Part shown: one piece after another, positions 50,233 to 58,431 of the stretch | Numbering within the stretch: position 1 is the stretch's first letter | How the letters are laid out: each line of letters opens with the position of its first letter | Assembly: GCA_017455685.1 (NCBI GenBank) | Contig: JAFSZH010000041.1 | Coordinates: forward strand, 178,657-242,656 | DNA from: Oscillospiraceae bacterium | GTDB lineage: Bacteria > Bacillota > Clostridia > Oscillospirales > Oscillospiraceae | Direction: 5' to 3' | Length of the DNA: 64,000 bases | Made by a program: the position numbers and the translations under genes | The notes under the pieces: model-generated | Told to the model about the DNA's origin: nothing | Databases searched by the model: none | What the model saw: only the letters and a program-made list of their open reading frames with translations

Positions 50233-51024
50233 ATGCTGGATATTCTTTTCTTCGGTACGCTGATCGTTTATTTTCTGGCGGTCGTGGCCCACTTCCTGGC
50301 GCTGGCGTTTCGAAAAGAACAGATCATACGCGCCGCCTGGGCGGTTTTTTACGCCGGGTTCGCGCTGAACACCGTTTTCATCATCGCCCGGGGCGTAACG
50401 GCGGGACGGCTGCCGCTGTCCAACCAGTTTGAGTTCGCCACGGCCTTTGCCTGGTGCATCGCCCTGATGGCCATCGTCCTGCACCGGGGGGTGCGGGAGC
50501 CCTGGATCGGCGCGCTGACCTCGGCCGCCGCATTCCTCATCCTGTCTTTTGCCGCGCTGCAGCCCCGGAAGATCTCCGAGCTGATGCCAGCTCTGCGCTC
50601 GGCCTGGTTCGGCTTCCACATCGGCTCGGCGGTGTTCTCCTACTCCGCGTTCATGATCGCGGCCTGCATCAGCCTGCGGTATCTGCTGCTGCAGAAAAGC
50701 GCCACGGAAGAGGAAGAGCGGCTCTCTTCGCTGGACTATCTGTCTTACCGGCTCACCGCCTTCGGCTTCCTCATGCTGACGCTTACGATCCTCTCCGGCT
50801 GCATCTGGGCCGAACAAGCCTGGTCCGCCTTCTGGACATGGGACCCCAAGGAGACCTGGGCGCTGATCACCTGGCTGATCTACGCCGCGTACCTTCATCT
50901 GCGGCTGCAGAAAAAATGGCGGGGAAAACGCATGGCGGTCTTTTCGCTGATCGGCATCGTTTGCGTCCTCTTCACCTTCATCGGGGTGAACGTGCTGTTC
51001 ACGGGCCTCCACTCCTACAAATGA
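50233..51024 (+). CDS. ccsA: Cytochrome c biogenesis protein CcsA/ResC
   Basis: CcsA presents heme at the outer face of the membrane for attachment to apocytochromes. The 263 residues have several membrane helices and the heme-binding tryptophan-rich motif WSAFWTWDPKETWALITWLI (about 194-213). Histidines flanking it (for example HIGSAVFSYSAFM near 133) suit heme ligation. It ends at a bidirectional terminator. With ccs1 it forms a CcsBA-type lyase encoded as two proteins, as in Bacillus ResB/ResC. Confidence 0.93.
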   Translation: MLDILFFGTLIVYFLAVVAHFLALAFRKEQIIRAAWAVFYAGFALNTVFIIARGVTAGRLPLSNQFEFATAFAWCIALMAIVLHRGVREPWIGALTSAAAFLILSFAALQPRKISELMPALRSAWFGFHIGSAVFSYSAFMIAACISLRYLLLQKSATEEEERLSSLDYLSYRLTAFGFLMLTLTILSGCIWAEQAWSAFWTWDPKETWALITWLIYAAYLHLRLQKKWRGKRMAVFSLIGIVCVLFTFIGVNVLFTGLHSYK

Positions 51025-51059
51025 AAAAAGCTGCTGCGGAAGACCGCGGCAGCTTTTTT
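51024..51059. terminator. Bidirectional terminator between ccsA and the MATE gene
   Basis: AAAAAAGCTGCTGCGG and CCGCGGCAGCTTTTTT are inverted repeats (loop AAGA) with A- and T-tracts on either side, so it can stop both convergent units. Confidence 0.9.
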
Positions 51060-52446
51060 ATTTCTCCCGCAGGGGATTCCATCGCCCCCTGGCGTAATAG
51101 ATCACGTACATGGTAAAGAGCAGCAGGTTGTGGGTGATCATGCATCCCCAGGCGGAAATCAGCCCGTAATGCAGAAGCTGCGTGCAGATAAAGGTCCCGA
51201 GAATCCGGACGCCCCACATCCCGGTGATATTGAAAATAAACGGCATCATGGTTTTCCCCGCGCCCTGGAGCATGCCCTCTATGACGATGGACACGCCAAA
51301 GAACGGCTCCGAACAGGCCACCATCCGCAGTACGGTGCTGCCCAGCAGGATCACCGCCGCGTCCCGGCTGAAAACCCCCACCATAGCGGGAGCAAAGGCA
51401 AAGAGAAGGGAGCCGGTGAGGACCATCATCCCCACCTCCAATACTATGATCAGCCTGGCAAGGTCCCGCTGCTTTTCCCGGTCCCTGGCACCTACGGCGT
51501 TGCCCATGAGCGTGGCGGCCGCCGTCATCATGCCGAAGCCGGGAATATAAAACGCCGATTCTACCGTGTTGGCAATGGTGTGCGCGGCGGTAGACAGGGA
51601 GCCCAGGGAATTGATCATGGCGGCAAAGGCCACGTAGCCCAGCGACGCGCCGAAACGCTGGAGCATATTCGGAAACGCCACCCGCAGGCAGGGGAGAAGG
51701 ACTCTCTTCTCCGGCCGCAGGGACATTCCCCGTGGGGAGATCTCCGGTTGCCGGAACAGAGCCACGGTGATGGCGACGCCGCCGTAGAGCATGGCAGCTG
51801 CGCTGGCGATTGCCGCGCCGACCACACCCCAGCCCGCGCCCCAGATCGGCACGGAAAGAGAACCGAGCCGAACCGTTCTGGCGGGATAGATCAGAAGAAA
51901 ATTCAGCAATACGTTGATGATATTCACCAGGACGCCCACCCGCATGGGCGTCTTCGTGTCGCCGGCGGAGCGCAGGACGGTGCCGAAGATGACGGAGGCT
52001 GCCCTGGCCAGCATGGGCGTGTACAGGATGAAGAAATACTTTGCGGCCAACTCCCGCACGGCGGGGTCCACCTGCATCCACACGGGCACCTTCCTGCTGA
52101 CGGAAAGGATGACTGCGGTAAAGGCGATGCCTGTTACAAGCACCGCCAGCACCGACTGGGCGGCCGCACGCCTGGCCCGCTGGTATTCTCCGGCGCCATA
52201 TGCCTGGGAGATATAGGCCAGGAACCCCACGCCGAAGGCTGTGAGCGTGCTGCCTATCAGCCAGTTCACCGTGGCGGTGGAGCCCACGGCAGCGGTGGCG
52301 GCCGTGCCCAGAGAGCCCACCATGGCGGTGTCGATATACTGCACCGCCGTGTGCATCATCGACTCCAGCATGGTAGGCCAGGCCAGGGTAACCACCGTGG
52401 GGAGCAGGGCCCAGGAGATCAGTTTTTTCCGGTTGGAAGTGTTCAT
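51058..52446 (-). CDS. MATE family efflux transporter
   Basis: A 462-residue transporter with two MatE halves and about 12 membrane helices. Typical segments are TLAWPTMLESMMHTAVQYIDTAMVG near the start (split at about 20-44), RSAGDTKTPMRVGVLVNIIN (about 165-184) and AFPNMLQRFGASLGYVAFAA at the start of the second half. PFIFNITGMWGVRILGTFIC lies near the end. Such pumps exchange Na(+) or H(+) for organic cations or other solutes; the substrate cannot be inferred. It is alone on its strand and ends at a shared terminator. Confidence 0.9.
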   Translation of the reverse strand: MNTSNRKKLISWALLPTVVTLAWPTMLESMMHTAVQYIDTAMVGSLGTAATAAVGSTATVNWLIGSTLTAFGVGFLAYISQAYGAGEYQRARRAAAQSVLAVLVTGIAFTAVILSVSRKVPVWMQVDPAVRELAAKYFFILYTPMLARAASVIFGTVLRSAGDTKTPMRVGVLVNIINVLLNFLLIYPARTVRLGSLSVPIWGAGWGVVGAAIASAAAMLYGGVAITVALFRQPEISPRGMSLRPEKRVLLPCLRVAFPNMLQRFGASLGYVAFAAMINSLGSLSTAAHTIANTVESAFYIPGFGMMTAAATLMGNAVGARDREKQRDLARLIIVLEVGMMVLTGSLLFAFAPAMVGVFSRDAAVILLGSTVLRMVACSEPFFGVSIVIEGMLQGAGKTMMPFIFNITGMWGVRILGTFICTQLLHYGLISAWGCMITHNLLLFTMYVIYYARGRWNPLREK

Positions 52447-52537
52447 ACTGCCTCTTTAACAGAAATCATCGTGTCGGTCTTTTCTCCCGGTCAGCCGAAG
52501 GGGAATCTTCTTTCTTCAATAGGACCCGGCAGAACGG

Positions 52538-52566
52538 TTGACTGTCCGACAGCTGAATGATAAAAT
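52538..52566 (+). promoter_or_regulatory. SigA promoter for the 117-residue protein gene
   Basis: TTGACT (52538-52543) and TAAAAT (52561-52566) are separated by 17 bases, 39 bases before the start codon. Confidence 0.65.
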
Positions 52567-52605
52567 AACTCCGGTCAAAAATCAACAGCAAAAGGGGATA
52601 GAGCC

Positions 52606-52959
52606 ATGTTTGACAAGCTGTTTGTAAAAAGAGTGGAAATATTCAAGCGCCGTGACAGGGAAACGTGGAAACAGATCAAAACCGTTCTCAAAAACGCCGA
52701 ATTCAAAGGCTTCCGGGCAGGTCACTATCTTCAGGAGACGGTCATGGGCGGCGGCTGCGGCGCCAAGCTGGACCCGAGGGATTTCGGCAAAAACGGCCGG
52801 ATCGACCGGGAAATCTACTGGGTCAGCGTTCCGGTTGAAGAGGAACAGAAGGCCCGGGACATTCTTCGCCAGAACGGGATCGTTCCCATCGTGGAGGAGA
52901 ACGTTCTGCTGGATGCTGCTTTCCGAAAAGCGCCGAAAAAAGACGACAAGCTGGATTAA
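52606..52959 (+). CDS. Uncharacterised 117-residue protein
   Basis: A soluble, basic protein with its own promoter and an AAGGGGA site. Visible features are an N-terminal amphipathic segment (FVKRVEIFKRRDRETWKQIK), a glycine/cysteine patch (ETVMGGGCGAKLDPRDF, about residues 44-60) and IYWVSVPVEEEQKARDILRQ (about 70-89), which resembles the end of an alpha/beta unit such as DUF2007-like signalling domains. No family could be named. It precedes cstA by 165 bases that hold AT-rich sequence and no clear terminator. Confidence 0.7.
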   Translation: MFDKLFVKRVEIFKRRDRETWKQIKTVLKNAEFKGFRAGHYLQETVMGGGCGAKLDPRDFGKNGRIDREIYWVSVPVEEEQKARDILRQNGIVPIVEENVLLDAAFRKAPKKDDKLD

Positions 52960-53124
52960 ATCCGACATATACCGGTTTATCACATCACCGTATGAAAAAT
53001 AAATACCGACAAAATGTACAAAAAGCGATTTTCTTGTTGATTTTTATATGTGATTGTATTAGTATTACCACGGCAAGGATGTGAATAAACTGTTAACATC
53101 CAAATCTATTTGGGAGGGAAGAAC

Positions 53125-54594
53125 ATGATTAGCTTTTTTGTATGCCTTGCTATTCTGATCTGCGGCTACCTGTTCTATGGTAAGCTCGTTGACAAAACCT
53201 TCAACCCCGACGACCGGGAGACTCCGGCCGTCGCCATCAACGACGGCGTCGACTACGTCGTCATGCCCCAGTGGAAGCTGTTCCTTGTTCAGCTTCTGAA
53301 CATCGCCGGCCTTGGCCCCATCTTCGGTGCCATCAGCGGCGCCATGTGGGGCCCTGTGGTGTACCTTTGGATCACCTTCGGTACTGTGTTCGCCGGTGCT
53401 GTCCACGACTACTTCGCGGGCATGCTGTCCGAGCGTAACAACGGCGCCTCCATCTCCGAGGTCACCGGCATTTACCTTGGCAAGACGATGAAGAATGTCA
53501 TGCGTGTCTTCGCCGTGATCCTGCTGGTCATGGTCGGCACCGTGTTCGCTGTCGGACCCGCCGGCCTGCTGGTCAAGCTGATCGGCGAAAGCGGCGCTAC
53601 CGGCCTGCTGGTCAACAAGATCTTCTGGCTGGCTGTCATCATGATCTACTACTTCATCGCCACCTTCGTTTCCGTGGACAAGATCATCGGCAAGATCTAT
53701 CCCGTGTTCGGCATCTGCCTGATCGTCATGGCCATCGGCGTCGGCTTCGGCACCCTGACCGGCGACAAGCCCATGCCCGAGATCTTCTCCAACTTTACCA
53801 ACATGCATCCTGATGGAACTCCCATCTGGGCGTTCATGTTCATCACCGTGGCCTGCGGCGCTATTTCCGGCTTCCATGCCACGCAGTCTCCTCTGATGGC
53901 CCGCTGCCTGAAGAGCGAGCGTCAGGGTCACTTCGTGTTCTACGGCGCCATGGTCGCCGAGGGCATCATCGCCCTGATCTGGGCCTCCGCTGCCTGCACG
54001 CTGCTGGGCGGCGCCACCATTAAGGAACTGGGCGGCGGCGGTGCCAACACCGTGTTCGAGATCAGCAAGATCACCATGAGCGGCATCGGCATGGTCCTGG
54101 CCATCCTCGGTGTTATCGTCTGCCCCATCACCTCCGGCGATACCGCTTTCCGGAGCGCCCGTCTGACCATCGCCGACTGGTTCAAGATCGACCAGGGCAA
54201 GTGGCAGAACCGTCTGGCTCTCTGCGTCCCCGTGCTGGGCGTGGGCGCCATCCTGGGCTTCGGCAACGCGCTGGGCAAGATCGACTACAACGTGATCTGG
54301 CGTTACTTCTCCTGGTCCAACCAGACTCTGGCCATGATCGTGCTGTGGGCCGGCGCCATGTTCCTTGCGCAGAATAAGCGCAACTACTGGATCTGCGCCG
54401 TTCCCGCCACCTTCATGAGCGCCGTGTCCATGACCTACTTCATGATGGCCGGCGAGTGCATGGGCCTGATCCCCTTCTTCAAGAACAACAAGCTCGTCGG
54501 CTACCCCGTGGGTCTGATCTTTGCCGCCGCCTGCCTGTTCATCTTCCTCAAGAGCGCGAAGAAGGCCGCCGAGAAGGCTGCCAAGGCCGCGTAA
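53125..54594 (+). CDS. cstA: CstA-family carbon starvation transporter (short form)
   Basis: CstA/BtsT proteins import peptides or pyruvate. The 489 residues carry the family signature VAINDGVDYVVMPQWKLFLV (about 36-55), LNIAGLGPIFGAISGAMWGP and FAGAVHDYFAGMLSERNNGA (about 92-111), followed by membrane helices and SGFHATQSPLMARCLKSERQ (about 252-271) and SGDTAFRSARLTIADWFKID (about 338-357). This is about 200 residues shorter than E. coli CstA (about 700). The very regular codon use suggests high expression. The start at ATG 53125 has GGGAGGGA; the substrate is not known. Confidence 0.92.
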   Translation: MISFFVCLAILICGYLFYGKLVDKTFNPDDRETPAVAINDGVDYVVMPQWKLFLVQLLNIAGLGPIFGAISGAMWGPVVYLWITFGTVFAGAVHDYFAGMLSERNNGASISEVTGIYLGKTMKNVMRVFAVILLVMVGTVFAVGPAGLLVKLIGESGATGLLVNKIFWLAVIMIYYFIATFVSVDKIIGKIYPVFGICLIVMAIGVGFGTLTGDKPMPEIFSNFTNMHPDGTPIWAFMFITVACGAISGFHATQSPLMARCLKSERQGHFVFYGAMVAEGIIALIWASAACTLLGGATIKELGGGGANTVFEISKITMSGIGMVLAILGVIVCPITSGDTAFRSARLTIADWFKIDQGKWQNRLALCVPVLGVGAILGFGNALGKIDYNVIWRYFSWSNQTLAMIVLWAGAMFLAQNKRNYWICAVPATFMSAVSMTYFMMAGECMGLIPFFKNNKLVGYPVGLIFAAACLFIFLKSAKKAAEKAAKAA

Positions 54595-54636
54595 GACGAT
54601 CTCTTGCAGAGCATAATACTTATTTGATATTGCGAG

Positions 54637-54664
54637 GGGCAGGAGAGTACTCTCCTGCCCTTTG
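54637..54664 (+). terminator. Terminator after cstA
   Basis: The perfect palindrome GGGCAGGAGAGT/ACTCTCCTGCCC (54637-54660) is followed by TTTG, a short T-tract. Confidence 0.75.
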
Positions 54665-54684
54665 CCCCTTTCAGGAGGACGATC

Positions 54685-55698
54685 ATGATGTTTGCTCCCG
54701 CTCCCATCGGCAAAAAAACGCTGGATGAGACCACATTGAAAACCGATAAGGCAAACTGCCGGAAATTCGGCCCCTGCGGGGTCGGAAAGGAAGCCCTGTA
54801 CCTTGGCGGACGGTTTTTAGACAGACGCTTTTATATTCCCTGGAAGGAAGTGAAACGCGTCTTCAAGCGCGTTGCCATGAGCAAGGGAGGCTACTCCGGC
54901 AAAGGTATTTTCGGCTCCATGGCCTTCCTGGTCGTACAGTTCGGCAGCGGAAGTGAGAAGGAAAGCGCCTTCAAATTCGAGACCGACGTGGACCGGCTTC
55001 TGGCTTACGTGGAGCAGGAGCACCCGGACGTCCCCACTCACAGCGTCAAAGCCCAGAACAAGCTGGCCAAAGCCGCTGCTGCCGAGGAAGCCCGCTACCT
55101 AAAGGAGCTCAGCGAAGAGGTCGCCGAAACCGTGCAGGCCCTGCAGAGCGATAAGGAATTTCTTTTCGACCATCCGGGCTCGACCGGCGGACTGACTTCT
55201 GCGGCAAAACAGAAGCGAATCGTGGACAACATGAAGCCGGGACTTCGCATCCTCGGAGCCGTGCTCGCCGTCGGTGGCGTCCTGGCCGCCGTTTACGGTC
55301 TTTACGCCCTGCTGACCCGCAGCAATTCCTTTGCGGTGTATTTCCTGCTGGGCGGCGGCGCGGCGTTTTTCATGTCCCTTTCCAGCAACACCATGCCCAG
55401 CAAATACAACAGCGTCAAGGTCGCCCGGAAAAACTGGGACGACGCGGTGGAGCGGATGCGCTCCTGTCTTGCCGAGCGGCCCGATTTTTCCGTGCCGCCC
55501 CAGTACGCCCATCCCGTGGTGCTCGAACGCATGATCCGCACCGTGCGGGAGGGAAGGGCTCAGACTGCGAAAGAGGCGCTGGAAGTCGTCAAGAGCGATC
55601 TGCGCGCGCTCAATTCCTCCGTCACCGTCTCCCAGAAGGAGCATGACGAGGTCGTGGAGATCAAGCCGCTGTTTCTTGTCTGTGATTATAAGAACTAA
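54685..55698 (+). CDS. Uncharacterised membrane protein before an AAA+/VWA pair
   Basis: A 337-residue protein. Residues about 1-115 look like a small beta-rich domain similar to bacterial PH-like folds (EALYLGGRFLDRRFYIPWKE, FLVVQFGSGSEKESAFKFET). A helical coiled-coil stretch spans about 120-170. Two membrane helices are at about 192-212 (ILGAVLAVGGVLAAVYGLYA) and 217-232 (FAVYFLLGGGAAFFMSLS). The C-terminal region is helical and cytoplasmic. AGGAGGA precedes ATG 54685 (or ATG 54688). It is 22 bases from the AAA+ gene, so it may work with it; no function is known. Confidence 0.75.
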   Translation: MMFAPAPIGKKTLDETTLKTDKANCRKFGPCGVGKEALYLGGRFLDRRFYIPWKEVKRVFKRVAMSKGGYSGKGIFGSMAFLVVQFGSGSEKESAFKFETDVDRLLAYVEQEHPDVPTHSVKAQNKLAKAAAAEEARYLKELSEEVAETVQALQSDKEFLFDHPGSTGGLTSAAKQKRIVDNMKPGLRILGAVLAVGGVLAAVYGLYALLTRSNSFAVYFLLGGGAAFFMSLSSNTMPSKYNSVKVARKNWDDAVERMRSCLAERPDFSVPPQYAHPVVLERMIRTVREGRAQTAKEALEVVKSDLRALNSSVTVSQKEHDEVVEIKPLFLVCDYKN

Positions 55699-55720
55699 GG
55701 TTCAGTAAAGGATAGATATT

Positions 55721-56644
55721 ATGGAAGATCTGTATCTCTTTCTCCGGAACGAGGGTATCGACCCCTCGCTGCTCGATGCCGTAAAGAAATTCCGGGAGGA
55801 CCATCCGGCCCCGACGGAGAGCGCCTCCCGGATCCCCGAACCGGAGTATTTCTACTACGGCAAAAAAACCTGGGAGCTGGCTATCGCCGCGCTGCTGGCA
55901 GGGAAGAACCTTCTTCTGGCAGGTCCCAAGGCCACCGGCAAGAACGTTCTTGCGGAGAACCTGAGCGCCCTGTTCGCCCGGCCCATGTGGAACGTTTCCT
56001 TCCACATCAACGCGGACGCGGCCTACCTGATCGGCACGGATACGTATAACGGCCAGGCAGTGGTGTTTCGTCCCGGCCCCATCTGGCTCTGCGCGCAGCA
56101 GGGCGGCTTCGGTGTGCTGGACGAGATCAACATGGCCAAAAACGAGGCTCTGGCGGTGCTGCACGCCGCGCTGGACTTCCGCCGGAGCATCGACGTTCCG
56201 GGCTATGAGAAGATCGACCTGCGCAGCGAGACCCGCTTCATCGGCACCATGAATTACGGCTATGCCGGAACCCGTGACCTCAACGAGGCGCTGACCTCCC
56301 GTTTCGCCGTGCTGGACATGCCGCTGATCACCGGGGAAGACCTGAACAAGCTCATTTCCCGCCGCTATCCCGCCATCAACGCGCGGATCTGCGATCAGCT
56401 TGTCAAGCTCTACGAGGAGCTGGAAAAGAAAGCCGAGAGCGCCGAGATCTCCGACGCTGCTCTGGACCTCCGTGGTCTGCTGGACGCCATTGCTCTCATG
56501 GAGCAGGGCATCTGCTCCGGGGACGCACTGGACATGTGCATCGTCAACAAGAGCTTCGATGCCTACGAACGCGGGCTGATCCGCGACGTGATCGCCGCTC
56601 GGATCCCCTCGGATCTCACCCGTGAGATCGTGTTCGGAAAATGA
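55721..56644 (+). CDS. MoxR-type AAA+ ATPase
   Basis: The 307 residues have an AAA+ domain in the MoxR/CoxD class. The P-loop is GPKATGKNVLAENLSALF (about 68-85), in which Asn replaces the usual Ser/Thr after Lys. Walker B is FGVLDEINMAKNEALAVLHAAL (split at about 127-148), followed by sensor 1 with GTMNYGYAGTRDLNEAL and the arginine-finger TSRFAVLDMPL. MoxR ATPases act as chaperones for metal insertion or complex assembly with a VWA protein. The next gene (4-base overlap) encodes such a protein. The specific client is unknown. Confidence 0.87.
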   Translation: MEDLYLFLRNEGIDPSLLDAVKKFREDHPAPTESASRIPEPEYFYYGKKTWELAIAALLAGKNLLLAGPKATGKNVLAENLSALFARPMWNVSFHINADAAYLIGTDTYNGQAVVFRPGPIWLCAQQGGFGVLDEINMAKNEALAVLHAALDFRRSIDVPGYEKIDLRSETRFIGTMNYGYAGTRDLNEALTSRFAVLDMPLITGEDLNKLISRRYPAINARICDQLVKLYEELEKKAESAEISDAALDLRGLLDAIALMEQGICSGDALDMCIVNKSFDAYERGLIRDVIAARIPSDLTREIVFGK

Positions 56645-58368
56645 TCAAGAAACAGTTTACCCTCAGCGCCAGGCGGGCGAGAAACATCATATGGAACGCG
56701 GCAGGGCGGTACGATTTCGAACCGCCCTTCATGGCGTTTTTCCCCAACGGCAACCCGGACAACTATTTCAACATGGTGGTGGGCTTCACCCAGAAATGGC
56801 TGGACCTGCCCCGGATCTGGGACTTTTTCGCCGCCTATGAAGGGGACCGGCGTGCCGAGGAATTCGACGAATACCTCTGGCTCGGTCTGGAAAACTGCGT
56901 CTATGAAAAAGAGGTCCGGGAGCGGCCCATTCTCGCGGATCTGCGCAGGAAGCGGGCGGAGCAGTTCTACGTGGAGCAGGCGTCCCTCTCGCGCCAGCAA
57001 ATGGAATACCAGAGCATGCCGGTCTACACCCAGCAGGAGGCCCGCTGGGCCTCGGTCTGCGGGAAACACGCCCCCATCCTGACCCCGAAGGAAAAGCAGA
57101 TGGCGGAGTCCCTGCGCTTTCCCGGAGAGCTGGATACGGACGGCGTGCTGGAACGGATGCGGGATTTCCTCACCCGTTTTTTCCGCTACGTCCCCGGCGA
57201 GAGCGTCACGGCTCCGAGAAAGGCGGGAAGGCTCGCTCTCCGGCTGCTTCGACGGGAGCACGTCCGGCGGGACCATCTGCTGATCCGTACAGGAACTGGG
57301 GAGGGCAATCATCCCCGGGCCGTATCTCTGCGGCACGAGGGTCTGGGGCGCTACGTCCCGCCCACCGAGGAGGACGAAAAGTTCATACGCGCCGTGTTCG
57401 GCAGGAGCATGCTCTCCGAGCCGGAAATGCGTATCCTGGAAAACGAGCTCTGCACAGAGGAGGACGCCCTGTGCCGCCTTTGGGTCACCAAGGGCGACGA
57501 TCCCCGCGGCATCGACCGGGAGAGCGCCGACATCCTCCAGAGCAGCCGCCGCCAGCAGGAGCGAAACAGCGCCTTTTATCAGCAAAACGCCGCGCTGATC
57601 CGAAGCAGCGTCAAATCCCTGTCGGCCAAGCTGGACACCATTCTCTCCACCTATTTCAAGCACATGCCGGAGAAGGCACTGACCGGAAGGATCAGTCCGG
57701 AGAACGCTTTTCGTCTGCCCGTGCTGCAGGACGGCAAGGTGTTTTTGAAGGACGGAGAAGAGATCGAGCAGGAGATCTTTGTGGACCTGCTGCTGGACGC
57801 TTCCCAATCCCGCATGAACTCCCAGGAGGTGCTCTCCTCCGAGGCGTATATCCTCGCTAAAAGTCTGACGGCGGTGCATATCCCGGTACGGATCTTCACC
57901 TTCCGCAGCTTCCGCGGCTTCACGATCCTGGATATGGTCAAGTCGGTGTCCTCCACGGAATGCCGGGGCACTTCACGCTATTCCGCCGCCGGATGGAACC
58001 GGGATTCTCTGGCGCTGAAAGCCCTTGGCCGCCTCGACGACGATCCCATGCTGCAGGGGAAACGCCGCGTCATCCTTATCATGACCGACGCCAGCCCCAA
58101 CGATTCCGCCCCTCTGGGCGCTACGGAGCGTTTGATCCCCCGGGAGTACGACGGCGCGGCGGCGGTAAAAGCCACCGAGAACGCCGTGAGAGCCCTCAGA
58201 AGCCAGGGTATCCGGGTTGGGGCGGTCTTCCACGGCAATTCGTCCCATATCGACGATCTGCACCAGATCTACGGCCACGCCTACGTCCGGATCCGGAAGG
58301 CCTCTCAGCTAGCCCAGGGCGTCAGCGATCTGCTGCTGATGCTCCTGCGGGAAATGAGGAACGACTGA
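56641..58368 (+). CDS. VWA-domain protein (CoxE/CobT-like) paired with a MoxR ATPase
   Basis: A 575-residue protein. The N-terminal two thirds are helical and unlike known domains. The von Willebrand A domain begins near 378 with the MIDAS motif LLDASQSRMNSQEVL (about 384-398) and continues through MTDASPNDSAPLGATER (near 480) to a C-terminal VGAVFHGNSSHIDDLHQIYG. VWA proteins of this type bind metal through DxSxS and form a machine with the neighbouring AAA+ ATPase. The genes overlap, supporting a complex. No chelatase or dehydrogenase client lies nearby, so the target is open. Confidence 0.85.
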   Translation: MIKKQFTLSARRARNIIWNAAGRYDFEPPFMAFFPNGNPDNYFNMVVGFTQKWLDLPRIWDFFAAYEGDRRAEEFDEYLWLGLENCVYEKEVRERPILADLRRKRAEQFYVEQASLSRQQMEYQSMPVYTQQEARWASVCGKHAPILTPKEKQMAESLRFPGELDTDGVLERMRDFLTRFFRYVPGESVTAPRKAGRLALRLLRREHVRRDHLLIRTGTGEGNHPRAVSLRHEGLGRYVPPTEEDEKFIRAVFGRSMLSEPEMRILENELCTEEDALCRLWVTKGDDPRGIDRESADILQSSRRQQERNSAFYQQNAALIRSSVKSLSAKLDTILSTYFKHMPEKALTGRISPENAFRLPVLQDGKVFLKDGEEIEQEIFVDLLLDASQSRMNSQEVLSSEAYILAKSLTAVHIPVRIFTFRSFRGFTILDMVKSVSSTECRGTSRYSAAGWNRDSLALKALGRLDDDPMLQGKRRVILIMTDASPNDSAPLGATERLIPREYDGAAAVKATENAVRALRSQGIRVGAVFHGNSSHIDDLHQIYGHAYVRIRKASQLAQGVSDLLLMLLREMRND

Positions 58369-58371
58369 AAA

Positions 58372-58403
58372 CGATCCGGCACGGAACACCCGTGCCGGAT
58401 CGG
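58372..58403 (+). repeat. Inverted repeat between the VWA gene and mtnA
   Basis: CGATCCGGCACGG and CCGTGCCGGATCG can form a 13-bp stem. There is no T-tract, so it could be a weak terminator or a processing/stability hairpin. Confidence 0.55.
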
Positions 58404-58431
58404 TCACCATCTAATGTAAGAGGATACGATC

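Noticed and set aside
48979-51012. 677-codon minus-strand frame over ccs1-ccsA
   Set aside because: Antisense to two clear membrane-protein genes; the translated product is Gly/Arg/Gln-rich and shows no membrane segments or motifs.
51130-52560. 476-codon plus-strand frame over the MATE gene
   Set aside because: Histidine/glycine-rich antisense shadow of a clear transporter gene, without start signals.
53034-53065. Possible promoter for cstA (TTGTTG/TTGATT with TATTAG/TAGTAT)
   Set aside because: Two poor, mutually exclusive matches; cstA probably has a promoter here, but the elements could not be fixed.
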